A stretch of DNA of 59,256 nt, taken from positions 1 to 59,256 of the forward strand of contig CAJTEN010000030.1 in NCBI GenBank assembly GCA_910575245.1, in the 5' to 3' direction. The DNA comes from Clostridia bacterium (GTDB lineage: Bacteria > Bacillota > Clostridia > Lachnospirales > Lachnospiraceae). Both the position numbers and the translations under genes were made by a program. Positions within the stretch are counted from its first letter, which is position 1. Each line of letters opens with the position of its first letter. The notes under the pieces were generated by a model. It worked only from the letters and a program-made list of their open reading frames with translations, did not search any database and was not told the DNA's origin. Shown here piece by piece: positions 8,790 through 16,611 of the stretch.

Positions 8790-9692
8790 ATGAAATATGG
8801 TATTTACTTTGCTTACTGGGAACAGGAGTGGAATGTGGACCAGAAGCAATATATTGAGAAGGTAAAAAGACTGGGATTCGACGTGTTGGAAATTTCCTGC
8901 GCTATGCTGAAGGAGACCACGGCCAGAGAACTGCAGGAAATGAAGAAGATGGCTCAGGATGCGGGGATTACCCTGACAGCCGGATACGGGCCGAATGCCC
9001 GGGAAAATCTGGCAAGTTCAGATCCGGAAACCGTCGGAAATGCAGTGGCTTTCTATACGGATATCCTGAAGAAACTGGAAATTCTGGATATTCACACTTT
9101 AGGCGGCGGTATCTATTCTTACTGGCCGGCGGACTACAGCAAGCCGATCGATAAGGCGGGAGACTGGGCCAGAAGTGTCGGGAATGTGCGTCGGGTAGGA
9201 AAGATTGCAGGGGAATGCGGCGTGGATTACTGCCTGGAAGTATTGAACCGTTTCGAAGGGTATCTGCTCAATACCTGTGCAGAGTGCAGGAAGTTCGTGG
9301 AGGAAGTGGATGTGGACGCCGTGAAGATCATGCTGGATACTTTTCATATGAATATTGAGGAAGACAGCATGGTGGAAGCGATCCTGTTAGCGGGAGATAA
9401 ACTGGGACATTTCCACGTCGGCGAAAATAACCGCAGACTGCCCGGCAAAGGCGGTATACCATGGTATCAGATCGGTATGGCGCTTCGGGCAATCGGTTAT
9501 GACAAGAATGTGGTCATGGAGCCGTTTGTCATAAGCGGAGGCAGTGTAGGAAGTGATATTAAGATATGGCGGGATTTGAGCAATGGGGCGTCCGCAGAGC
9601 AGCTGGATCGGGATGCGGCGGCCTCGGTGGATTATCTGCGCCATACGTTTGGCGGGCCGAATTCAGATTATTGCAGTGTTTTGAAAGTGTAA
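8790..9692 (+). CDS. D-allulose (psicose)/tagatose 3-epimerase family enzyme
   Basis: A 300-residue TIM-barrel isomerase that interconverts ketoses at C3. The sequence is strikingly like characterised clostridial D-psicose 3-epimerases: it begins MKYGIYFAYWEQEW, has TLGGGIYSYWPADYS and ends its barrel with VVMEPFV. The metal-binding and catalytic residues fall at E150 (LEVLNRFE), D183 (MLDTFHMN), H209 (LGHFH) and E244 (VMEPF), the same numbering as in the Ruminiclostridium enzyme. GGAGGG precedes the start. It is followed by L-fucose isomerase, so the physiological substrate may be a 6-deoxyketose such as L-fuculose rather than allulose. The stop codon lies inside the left arm of a palindromic repeat. 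Confidence 0.88.
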   Translation: MKYGIYFAYWEQEWNVDQKQYIEKVKRLGFDVLEISCAMLKETTARELQEMKKMAQDAGITLTAGYGPNARENLASSDPETVGNAVAFYTDILKKLEILDIHTLGGGIYSYWPADYSKPIDKAGDWARSVGNVRRVGKIAGECGVDYCLEVLNRFEGYLLNTCAECRKFVEEVDVDAVKIMLDTFHMNIEEDSMVEAILLAGDKLGHFHVGENNRRLPGKGGIPWYQIGMALRAIGYDKNVVMEPFVISGGSVGSDIKIWRDLSNGASAEQLDRDAAASVDYLRHTFGGPNSDYCSVLKV

Positions 9693-9850
9693 CGGTTCAA
9701 CCCAGGACTTTGCATTGACTGCAGAAAACTTTGTATTTGGTATAAAGTTTGTGAGAACATGTAAATTTGGCCGGAGGAATCTGCTCCTCGCCGAAGACGA
9801 CTTGGAATGGGCAGATTCTGTAACAGTGATGACGAAGTCTGAACTGTTAC
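9689..9850. repeat. 162-bp inverted-repeat element between the epimerase gene and fucI
   Basis: The left end GTAACGGTTCA (9689-9699) and right end TGAACTGTTAC (9840-9850) are inverted repeats with one mismatch (a possible G-U pair). The right end is itself a complete 31-bp palindromic unit starting with GTAACAGT at 9820. CCCAGGACTTTGC at 9701-9713 recurs at 19821-19833. The element has no coding sequence and looks like a miniature mobile or REP-type repeat. Confidence 0.55.
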
Positions 9851-9882
9851 GGCGATCCGGCAGAAAGAAAGGAAGGATTGGA

Positions 9883-11652
9883 ATGAAGAATTATCCGGCG
9901 ATAGGAATTCGTCCTATTGTAGACTCCAGGCGTCTTGGCATACGGGACGCATTGGAAGGAAAAGTAAGGGAAATGGCGGAATCTGCCAGTAAACTGATAC
10001 AGGAAAACGTAACTTATGCGGACGGGACACCGGTTCGGGTGGTGATCTTTTCCGGAAGTATTGCAGGGGGAGAAGAAGCGGCAAGGTGTGAGGCCGAGTT
10101 CGCTGCCCGGCATGTGACGGCTACTTTAAGCGTGACACCAAGCTGGTGTTATCCTCTGGAAACAATTGATATGAACCCTATGACAACGAAGGCTATCTGG
10201 GGATTCAACGGAACGCAGCGTCCGGGAGCCGTATATCTTGCCTCGGCTCTGGCGGCACATAACCAGATGAGAAGGCCATGTTTCTCTATTTACGGCCGGG
10301 ATGTACAGGATATGGAGGATACGGAGATTCCTGCGGATGTACGGGAGAAGATCCTGCGGTTCGCCAGATGTGCCATTGCGGTAGGAGAGATGCAGAACAA
10401 AGCCTATGTAGGCTTCGGTTCCGTATCCATGGGCATTATGGGTTCCTTTCTTGATCCGTCCTTCTATACACAGTATCTCGGCATGCGTCCGGAATGGGTG
10501 GATATGACAGAAATTCTGCGTCGTATGGATCAGGGGATCTATGACCAGGAAGAGTTTGCAGATGCGTTGCGCTGGGTCAGGGAGAACTGCAGGGAGGGCC
10601 AGGATCCGAATCCTGATTCCAGAGCTCACAGCAGAGAGGATAAAGACAGAGAGTGGGAGTTCGTGGTCAAGATGACCATGATTATCAGAGATGTGATGTT
10701 GGGCAACGATAAACTGTCCGGGATGGGATTTGAGGAGGAGGCGCTTGGACGCAACGGTCTGTTCGGCGGTTTCCAGGGACAGCGTATGTGGACGGACTAT
10801 AAGCCCAATGCGGATTTTACGGAAGCGATACTGAATTCTTCCTTTGACTGGCATGGACGGCGCCAGCCGGTGGTGTTCGCCACAGAGAATGATAACCTGA
10901 ATGGACTGTCTATGCTGTTCGGTAACCTTTTGACAGGAAAGGCAAGCGGGTTTTCCGATGTCCGGTGTTACTGGAGCCCGGAGGCGGTGGAGAGAGTGAC
11001 GGGTTGGAAGCCGGATGGAAAGGCGGTGAATGGATTTATTCATCTGATCAATTCTGGTTCCACCTGTCTGGATGCCACAGGAAAGTCTGAGGATGCGGAA
11101 GGAAACGGTGTGATGAAACCTTGGTGGGAAATGCAGGAGGCGGATATCAAAGCCTGCCTTGAAGCAACGGACTGGTGCCCGGCAGAATTATGTCAGTTCA
11201 GGGGCGGCGGGTATTCTTCTCATTTCAGGACAGAGGCGGAAATGCCGCTCACGATGGTGAGAATCAATATAGTGGACGGAATCGGGCCTGTCATGCAGAT
11301 TGCGGAGGGATGGAGTGTGGTGCTTCCGGAAGAAGTGCACAGAAAGCTTGATAGCAGAACAGATCCCACATGGCCCACCACATGGTTTGTGCCAAGAACC
11401 GGCGGGAAGCATGCATTCCGGGATGTATACAGTGTGATGGCGAATTGGGGCGCCAATCACGGCGCCTTTGTCCACGGGCATATCGGTGCGGATCTGATTA
11501 CGCTGGCCTCCATGCTGAGGATTCCCGTAACCATGCACAATGTGGAAGAAGAAAGAATCTTCCGTCCGCATGTGTGGGCTTCTTTCGGCACGCAGGAACC
11601 GGAGGCGGCAGATCTGGCAGCGTGCAGGGCATTTGGGCCGCTTTACAGGTGA
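9883..11652 (+). CDS. fucI: L-fucose isomerase
   Basis: A 589-residue cytosolic isomerase that converts L-fucose to L-fuculose (and D-arabinose to D-ribulose). It is collinear with E. coli FucI: IGIRPIVDSRRLGIRDALE near the start, SVTPSWCYPLETIDMNPM, KAIWGFNGTQRPGAVYL, GFQGQRMWTDYKPN, and IPVTMHNVEEERIFRPH near the end. The manganese/catalytic residues are E335 (ATENDNLNG), D359 (GFSDVRCYW) and H526 (GANHG), aligning with E337, D361 and H528 of E. coli. The ATG at 9883 follows AAAGGAAGGA and matches the family N-terminus; upstream in-frame codons belong to the repeat element. No fuculokinase is present nearby. Confidence 0.96.
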   Translation: MKNYPAIGIRPIVDSRRLGIRDALEGKVREMAESASKLIQENVTYADGTPVRVVIFSGSIAGGEEAARCEAEFAARHVTATLSVTPSWCYPLETIDMNPMTTKAIWGFNGTQRPGAVYLASALAAHNQMRRPCFSIYGRDVQDMEDTEIPADVREKILRFARCAIAVGEMQNKAYVGFGSVSMGIMGSFLDPSFYTQYLGMRPEWVDMTEILRRMDQGIYDQEEFADALRWVRENCREGQDPNPDSRAHSREDKDREWEFVVKMTMIIRDVMLGNDKLSGMGFEEEALGRNGLFGGFQGQRMWTDYKPNADFTEAILNSSFDWHGRRQPVVFATENDNLNGLSMLFGNLLTGKASGFSDVRCYWSPEAVERVTGWKPDGKAVNGFIHLINSGSTCLDATGKSEDAEGNGVMKPWWEMQEADIKACLEATDWCPAELCQFRGGGYSSHFRTEAEMPLTMVRINIVDGIGPVMQIAEGWSVVLPEEVHRKLDSRTDPTWPTTWFVPRTGGKHAFRDVYSVMANWGANHGAFVHGHIGADLITLASMLRIPVTMHNVEEERIFRPHVWASFGTQEPEAADLAACRAFGPLYR

Positions 11653-11653
11653 T

Positions 11654-11685
11654 GCAACAGTGCGGCTGAAAGGCTGAACTGTTAT
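11654..11685. repeat. Copy of the palindromic repeat after fucI
   Basis: GCAACAGT, GCGGCTGAAAGGCTGA, ACTGTTAT: arms and core of the dispersed repeat with a few changes. It begins two bases after the fucI stop codon. A further AGTAACAACTGTTAC palindrome lies at 11705-11719. Confidence 0.6.
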
Positions 11686-11723
11686 TCACGTCCCAGCCGC
11701 TCATAGTAACAACTGTTACGATT

Positions 11724-11751
11724 AAACTCCGCAGGTTTGCCTGCGGAGTTT
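11724..11751 (+). terminator. Rho-independent terminator of the sugar locus
   Basis: A perfect 12-bp stem with a 4-base loop: AAACTCCGCAGG, TTTG, CCTGCGGAGTTT, followed by TTC. It lies 72 bases after fucI and closes the locus. Confidence 0.85.
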
Positions 11752-11826
11752 TCATATGGGAAAAATCATGGTACAATATAAAGCAAGACAGAATGCCCAA
11801 AGAACATACGGCTATGAGATGTCAAA

Positions 11827-11866
11827 GTAACAGTCCGGACAGCAGTTGAAGGGGCTTTACTGTTAC
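11827..11866. repeat. 40-bp variant of the palindromic repeat
   Basis: Perfect 8-bp arms GTAACAGT (11827-11834) and ACTGTTAC (11859-11866) enclose a 24-base spacer. It sits in the 302-base gap between fucI and the SDR gene, which otherwise holds only the terminator at 11724-11751 and no convincing gene. Confidence 0.55.
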
Positions 11867-11954
11867 ACGGAAAATAAACGGGAGGTACAGGGGGAAGTAA
11901 GATGTATCAGAGCAGGAAGCTCCGTTTATGATGGCATCTTATGAAGACGGCCCG

Positions 11955-12707
11955 TCACATCCATCCCCCATCCAATCCAATGACCTGTCCGGTCAGGTAA
12001 TCCGGAGCTTCAAGCAAAGAAACCACCATTTGTGCGACTTCCGATGCTTGACCGATACGGTCAGCAGGTATTTCCTGCCGCAGAATCTCCATATCTTCCA
12101 TCGAAAAACATCTGTTCATATCGGTATCGATCACACCGCAGGCGATGGCGTTGACCTGAATACCGCTGGGAGCCAGTTCTCTTGCCAGAGCGCGGGTGAA
12201 GCTGTTGACGCCGCCCTTGGAAGCAGAGTAGGCAGCCTCCATGGAAGCTCCCACATTACCCCATACGGAGGAGATGTTGATGATCTTCCCGCTGTGACTG
12301 CGCAGCATCAGGGGGATGGCCAGACGGCTTGTATAGAAGACGGCATCCAGGTTGGTGTGCATTACTTCCTGCCAGTCGGCAACAGACATTTCGTGGATCA
12401 GCCCGATATAAGAGATTCCGGCATTGTTGACCAGTACACTCAACGACGGAATCTGTGCAAAGATTCTCTCGACATCTGAAGGATTCCCCATATCTGCGAT
12501 GAAGGGTACGCAGGAAATACCATACTGGTCAATCAGTTCTTCCGCCAGAGTGGCCAGCTGATTCGGAGAATGCCTGCAGGTCAGATAAAGAGAGTAACCC
12601 TCCTGGGCCAGACGCATTGCAATGGCACGCCCGATGCCGCGGGAAGCGCCGGTTACCAATGCATATCCTGCAGATCTGGAAGTGCTGTTACTGTTTTCTT
12701 TTAACAT
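11955..12707 (-). CDS. SDR-family oxidoreductase (FabG-like)
   Basis: A 250-residue NAD(P)-dependent short-chain dehydrogenase/reductase. The Rossmann nucleotide site is ALVTGASRGIGRAIA near residue 17, followed by LVNNAGISYIG, the catalytic Ser in IINISSVWGN, and the YSASKGG Tyr/Lys pair. The C-terminus YLTGQVIGLDGGWM is typical of 3-oxoacyl-ACP reductase-like members. The substrate cannot be told from the sequence; FabG-like names are applied to many SDRs of other function. GGAGG lies 8 bases before the start on the minus strand. It is transcribed convergently with fucI and divergently from trxB, so it is monocistronic. Confidence 0.85.
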   Translation of the reverse strand: MLKENSNSTSRSAGYALVTGASRGIGRAIAMRLAQEGYSLYLTCRHSPNQLATLAEELIDQYGISCVPFIADMGNPSDVERIFAQIPSLSVLVNNAGISYIGLIHEMSVADWQEVMHTNLDAVFYTSRLAIPLMLRSHSGKIINISSVWGNVGASMEAAYSASKGGVNSFTRALARELAPSGIQVNAIACGVIDTDMNRCFSMEDMEILRQEIPADRIGQASEVAQMVVSLLEAPDYLTGQVIGLDGGWM

Positions 12708-12911
12708 ATTATGTCCTCCGCATATTCCTGACCGATGAATTTGTGCTATAATATCACAATGATCCGATTGAAAATGTATATTCGTAGTGATTCCTTGCGT
12801 CAGTTATTCTGTTGACTGGCGTGGTCTAATACGTAAATTTCATGCATATTCATCGAGACAAACCACACAATACTATTTAGGGACGGCTATAAAGCCATTG
12901 TTAGGCCATTA

Positions 12912-13055
12912 TATAGTAAAACAGACAGATTGCAAAGCAGATTTTCTATAGTTAACGACATTAAAAATTTTCTTTTAGGCCCTGCAAAAGCTTCCACATA
13001 TGGCTTTGGCAGGAGACGGAAACAGAAATTTGTTATGTTGTTTACTATAAGTAAA
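12912..13055. promoter_or_regulatory. Three TTTACTATA-like sites upstream of trxB
   Basis: The 374-base gap between the SDR gene and trxB holds no gene. It has TATAGTAAA (12912-12920), TTTTCTATAGTTAA (12942-12955) and a perfect palindrome TTTACTATAAGTAAA (13041-13055) just before the trxB ribosome site. Their similarity suggests operator sites for one repressor, perhaps redox-linked. The factor is unknown. Confidence 0.3.
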
Positions 13056-13081
13056 AGGAAATGGAAGGGAGTTGTTGGTGT

Positions 13082-13999
13082 ATGTATGATTTGATTATTA
13101 TCGGTTCCGGACCGGCAGGACTGTCGGCGGCGGTTTATGGTATCCGTGCGGGATTGGATTTATTGGTTTTGGAAGAGAAACCTATGAACGGCGGCCAGGT
13201 ACTCAACACTTATGAGGTGGATAACTATCTGGGACTGCCCGGTTTAAGCGGGTTTGATATGGGCATGAAATTCAAGGAACATGCGGACCGCATGGGAGTG
13301 GCCTGCAAGACGGCTACAGTCACCGCGGTCATTGACCAGGGACAGAGTAAAACAGTAGAGACCGCGGACGGAACAGCCTATGAGGCGAAGACACTGATTC
13401 TGGCCACAGGGGCGGAACACGCTGCACTGCATGTACCGGGAGAGGAGCAGTACAAAGGAAGAGGAGTGTCGTACTGTGCAACCTGTGATGGCGCTTTTTT
13501 CAAGGGCAGGGACGTGGCCGTGGTCGGCGGCGGGGACGTGGCTGTGGAGGATGCAGTCTATCTGGCCCGGATGTGCGGGAAAGTCTATCTGATCCACAGG
13601 AGGGACAGTCTGCGTGCGGCCAGAAGTCTGCAGAAGAAGCTGATGGATTGTGATAATGTGAAGATTCTGTGGGACAGAACGCTGTCGAAGATTACAGGCT
13701 CGGATTTGGTGGAAAGGATTACGCTGCAGAGTGTAACAGACCAGACGGAAGAGGAACTGCCGGTAGAGGGTGTTTTTATTGCTGTGGGCATGCATCCGAA
13801 CACCGCGGCCTTTGCCCATAATATTCCCTGTGACGAAAAAGGGTATGTGATAGCGGGAGAGGATTGTGCCACAAAAGCACCTGGTATATTTGCTGCGGGG
13901 GATGTCCGGACCAAGCAGGTCCGGCAGATCATCACGGCAGTCGCAGACGGGGCATGTGCGGTGGCATCTGCAGAGCGGTATCTGACAAAAAATCAGTAA
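13082..13999 (+). CDS. trxB: Thioredoxin reductase
   Basis: A 305-residue flavoenzyme that passes electrons from NADPH to thioredoxin. The FAD site is LIIIGSGPAGLSAAVYGIRAG near the N-terminus. The redox-active CATC (C132, C135) sits in GVSYCATCDGAFFKG. The NADPH site is VAVVGGGDVAVEDAVYL, and GIFAAGDVRTKQVRQIITAVADGA is the C-terminal FAD motif. The ATG at 13082 is preferred to the one at 13061, because the GGAAGGGAG between them is an ideal ribosome site 10 bases upstream and the family protein starts at the Rossmann strand. No thioredoxin gene is adjacent. Confidence 0.93.
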   Translation: MYDLIIIGSGPAGLSAAVYGIRAGLDLLVLEEKPMNGGQVLNTYEVDNYLGLPGLSGFDMGMKFKEHADRMGVACKTATVTAVIDQGQSKTVETADGTAYEAKTLILATGAEHAALHVPGEEQYKGRGVSYCATCDGAFFKGRDVAVVGGGDVAVEDAVYLARMCGKVYLIHRRDSLRAARSLQKKLMDCDNVKILWDRTLSKITGSDLVERITLQSVTDQTEEELPVEGVFIAVGMHPNTAAFAHNIPCDEKGYVIAGEDCATKAPGIFAAGDVRTKQVRQIITAVADGACAVASAERYLTKNQ

Positions 14000-14103
14000 T
14001 TATAAAAATTTTATATTGGAAATAAATGTGAATTATCTGTGAATTTGGTTTAGAAATACAAGGATTTGCGTATATATGCAATTTATTTTTGAATATGCTG
14101 TGG

Positions 14104-14132
14104 TTGACAAATGGATTCTTCGATGATATATT
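14104..14132 (+). promoter_or_regulatory. Consensus promoter for the NlpC/P60 gene
   Basis: TTGACA (14104-14109), a 17-base spacer and TATATT (14127-14132). This is close to the ideal vegetative sigma-A promoter. The transcript would begin near 14139, leaving about 100 bases of leader that include a palindromic repeat. Confidence 0.75.
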
Positions 14133-14163
14133 ATTCCCAGATGTAACAAATTCGTAACAAATG

Positions 14164-14220
14164 GTAACAGTTTGGAAAGGTTTGTGTAAGTGCATCCGAT
14201 GAAGATATCTGAACCGTTAC
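14164..14220. repeat. Inverted-repeat element in the NlpC/P60 leader
   Basis: GTAACAGTTT at the left and AACCGTTAC at the right are inverted arms like those of the dispersed palindromic family, here 57 bases apart end to end. If transcribed they could fold in the 5' leader just before the ribosome site. Confidence 0.4.
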
Positions 14221-14237
14221 AACAAATGAGGTAATAT

Positions 14238-15560
14238 ATGAAGACAAATGTAAGAAATGTAAGAATAGCAGCATGTGCAATGACAGCAGTCATAACTTTT
14301 GCAGGAGTGGGAATGGATGTGAATGCCACCGGCAGCGTCGGTTCGGTGCTGCCGTCAGCCGGAATAGACTTTTCATTACAGGATCAGGAGAAATCCACAA
14401 CGCTTTCCAGTCTCCAGGAAGAATCTGAGAAAGAAGCCGTTATAAAGTCAGAGACTGACGGAGCGAGCGTCGGAAGCGTGCAGGTCGGCGGATTTGCGGA
14501 TATGGCAAGCACGAATGATAAAGTGAGCACCGCACATTCGAAGAAGATCGAAGACACGGTGGTTGTCAGTGAAGGATATACAAGAGATTTGAGAGAGGCA
14601 GCCAATACGGGATTGTCAGAGGAAGAGGAGAGCTTCAAGAATCTGGTAATTGCCAAGGTCAACGATTATGTGAATGTCAGAGATATGCCCAGTGAAGAAG
14701 GGAATATCGTCGGCAAGCTGTATGATAAATCTGTCGGTAATTTCATTGAGGAAGAGAACGGATGGTACAAGATCAATTCCGGTTCCGTGGAAGGATACGT
14801 CAAAGGAGAATACTGCGTGACCGGTGATGATGCTGTAGACTATGCGAAGGAAGTAGGAACACGTATCGCAACCGTTACGACAACAACTTTGAAGGTTCGT
14901 GAGCAGCCTGGTCTGGAGGAGACTGTGCTGGGCCTGGTACCGATCGAGGATGAACTGATCGTCACGGAAGAGCTGGATGGCTGGGTTAAAGTCAATATTG
15001 AGGAAGGTGACGGATATGTTTCCACAGATTACGTTACCTTGTCTACTGAATTCGTGAAAGCAGAATCCATTGAGGAAGAGCGTGCAAGACTGGAGAAGGA
15101 AGAAGCGGCCAGAAGGGCAGCACAGGAGGCAGCTAACAAGAAGATGTCTTCGAAGTCCTCTTCATCCAGTGCACCGGTAGAGGGCGGCGGCAAGACTTAT
15201 GAGAGTCCTACCGGCAGCACAGGGTCAGACGTGGTGAAGTTCGCTATGCAGTTCGTAGGCAATCCATACGTATATGGCGGCACCAGCCTGACCAATGGTG
15301 CGGATTGTTCAGGATTCGTTATGAGTGTATACAATAATTTCGGTGTAAGTTTACCGCATTCTTCTGCGGCAGACAGAAGCGTAGGTGCGACTGTAAACGG
15401 GCTTGAGAATGCACAGCCTGGTGATATTATATGCTATTCCGGCCATGTGGGAATCTATGCGGGCAACGGACAGCTTGTTCATGCATCGACTTCCAAGACT
15501 GGTATTATCGTATCCAGTGCAACCTATCGCCCGATTCTTTCTATCAGAAGAATTTTCTAG
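14238..15560 (+). CDS. Secreted NlpC/P60 peptidoglycan endopeptidase with two SH3 domains
   Basis: A 440-residue exported cell-wall hydrolase. A signal peptide (about 1-31, ending near MDVNATG) is followed by a Ser/Glu-rich linker and two bacterial SH3 domains: the first around VNDYVNVRDMPSEEGNIVGK, the second around TTTLKVREQPGLEETVLG. A charged coiled stretch (EEERARLEKEEAARRAAQEA) and a Ser-rich linker lead to the NlpC/P60 domain at about 325-440. The catalytic triad is C357 (DCSGF), H403 (SGHVGIY) and H415 (VHAST). Such enzymes cut the gamma-D-Glu to diamino-acid bond in stem peptides. The gene is monocistronic, with a consensus promoter and a terminator. Confidence 0.93.
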   Translation: MKTNVRNVRIAACAMTAVITFAGVGMDVNATGSVGSVLPSAGIDFSLQDQEKSTTLSSLQEESEKEAVIKSETDGASVGSVQVGGFADMASTNDKVSTAHSKKIEDTVVVSEGYTRDLREAANTGLSEEEESFKNLVIAKVNDYVNVRDMPSEEGNIVGKLYDKSVGNFIEEENGWYKINSGSVEGYVKGEYCVTGDDAVDYAKEVGTRIATVTTTTLKVREQPGLEETVLGLVPIEDELIVTEELDGWVKVNIEEGDGYVSTDYVTLSTEFVKAESIEEERARLEKEEAARRAAQEAANKKMSSKSSSSSAPVEGGGKTYESPTGSTGSDVVKFAMQFVGNPYVYGGTSLTNGADCSGFVMSVYNNFGVSLPHSSAADRSVGATVNGLENAQPGDIICYSGHVGIYAGNGQLVHASTSKTGIIVSSATYRPILSIRRIF

Positions 15561-15591
15561 TTGAAACTGTGAAGTGATTATCAAGAACAGG

Positions 15592-15621
15592 AAGGCGGCT
15601 GACAATGCTCGGCCGCCTTTT
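15592..15621 (+). terminator. Terminator of the NlpC/P60 gene
   Basis: AAGGCGGC pairs with GCCGCCTT across a 12-base loop and is followed by TTGTATATCTTG. It lies 31 bases after the stop. Confidence 0.7.
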
Positions 15622-15680
15622 GTATATCTTGTACAAAATACGGATAGGCCGCAAGGAGATTCCTTAGGAGGAAAATCGAG

Positions 15681-15773
15681 TTATCCACATTCAAAAGGTG
15701 CGATTTTAAGCCAAAAACATATTTATACACCGAGTTATCCACGATATCCACATATTTTTGGGAATGTGGACAA
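15681..15773. promoter_or_regulatory. Cluster of DnaA-box-like sequences
   Basis: Within 93 bases there are a perfect DnaA box TTATCCACA (15681-15689) and four near matches: TTATACACC (15723-15731), TTATCCACG (15735-15743), ATATCCACA (15744-15752) and, inverted, TTGTCCACA (15765-15773). The 15561-15977 gap carries no convincing gene. The cluster could titrate or reload DnaA, or place hpf under DnaA control. No dnaA, dnaN or AT-rich unwinding element is near, so it is not the classical origin. Confidence 0.45.
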
Positions 15774-15853
15774 GCAGAAGTTATGGAAACTGAAAGAACA
15801 GATGTTTTGTGAAGTAGTAATGAAAGTGCTGGTTTCAGGCAACAATTTGGCCC

Positions 15854-15884
15854 GTAGCAGGGAAGCCGAAGGCTGGGCCGTCAC
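15854..15884 (+). repeat. 31-bp palindromic repeat upstream of hpf
   Basis: GTAGCAGG, GAAGCCGAAGGCT, GGGCCGTCAC. It has the same length and core as the copies at 34433 and 56393, with altered arms. It lies 29 bases upstream of the hpf promoter. Confidence 0.6.
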
Positions 15885-15912
15885 AAAAAAATGAAACATA
15901 TCACATGAATTG

Positions 15913-15942
15913 TTGCAACAAGTAGGACAAATATGCTATAAT
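15913..15942 (+). promoter_or_regulatory. hpf promoter
   Basis: TTGCAA (15913-15918), an 18-base spacer and TATAAT (15937-15942) with an upstream TGC that makes an extended -10. It is followed by a short leader and the hpf ribosome site. Confidence 0.65.
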
Positions 15943-15977
15943 GACTATACAATAATCCAATGGAAGGGATGAGTGAT

Positions 15978-16505
15978 ATGAAATTTATAATTGTTGGAAA
16001 GAATATTGAAGTAACTGAAGGATTACGGGCAGCGGTAGAAGATAAGATCGGCAAGCTGGAGAAGTATTTTACAGAAGCGACGGAAGTACATGTTACCTTA
16101 AGCGTTGAGAAGGACAGGCAGAAGATAGAAGTGACGATCCCGGTGAAGGGTAATATCATTCGTTCCGAACAGGTCAGCAGCGACATGTATGTTTCCATTG
16201 ACCTGGTGGAGGAGATCATCGAGCGGCAGCTTAAGAAATATAAGAATAAGCTGATCGACAAGCATCAGTCTTCTTCCTTCTTCCGTCAGGAGTTCATTGA
16301 GAAAGACTATATGGATGATGAGGATGTGCAGATCATTCGCACCAAGAAATTTGATATCAAGCCGATGTATCCGGAAGACGCCTGCGTACAGATGGAACTG
16401 TTAGGACACAGCTTCTATGTATTCTGCAATGCGGAGACAGATCAGGTTAACGTGGTGTATAAGAGGAAAGGCAATACTTACGGCCTGATCGAGCCGGAAG
16501 TTTAA
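15978..16505 (+). CDS. hpf: Ribosome hibernation-promoting factor, long form
   Basis: A 175-residue cytosolic protein that binds the 30S subunit in the mRNA/tRNA channel and drives formation of inactive 100S ribosomes when growth slows. The N-terminal S30AE domain (1-100) has MKFIIVGKNIEVTEGLRAAV and the conserved EDKIGKLEKYF. After a linker, the C-terminal dimerisation domain (about 118-175) has VQIIRTKKFDIKPMYPEDAC, QMELLGHSFYVFCNAETDQV and VVYKRKGNTYGLIEP. The ATG at 15978 is chosen because GGAAGGGA lies 8 bases upstream. The gene is monocistronic, with its own promoter and terminator. Confidence 0.95.
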   Translation: MKFIIVGKNIEVTEGLRAAVEDKIGKLEKYFTEATEVHVTLSVEKDRQKIEVTIPVKGNIIRSEQVSSDMYVSIDLVEEIIERQLKKYKNKLIDKHQSSSFFRQEFIEKDYMDDEDVQIIRTKKFDIKPMYPEDACVQMELLGHSFYVFCNAETDQVNVVYKRKGNTYGLIEPEV

Positions 16506-16530
16506 AGTGCAAATTATTTCGAAAATGAAG

Positions 16531-16560
16531 CATCGCCCTGTCAGAAGTGACAGGGTGATG
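16531..16560 (+). terminator. hpf terminator
   Basis: A near-perfect 13-bp stem with GAAG loop: CATCGCCCTGTCA pairs with TGACAGGGTGATG (one G-U pair), followed by TTTTGCC. Confidence 0.85.
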
Positions 16561-16611
16561 TTTTGCCGGGAAATTGTATACAGAGATTTGATTCCGGTGT
16601 GAGGATGTAAT

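Noticed and set aside
15681..15773. DnaA-box cluster as the chromosomal origin
   Set aside because: There is no dnaA, dnaN, recF or gyrB gene nearby and no AT-rich unwinding element, so it is reported only as a DnaA-binding candidate.
15574..15894. 106-codon plus-strand frame between the NlpC/P60 gene and hpf
   Set aside because: It runs through a terminator, DnaA-box-like sites and a palindromic repeat, has no ribosome site, and its composition is not protein-like.
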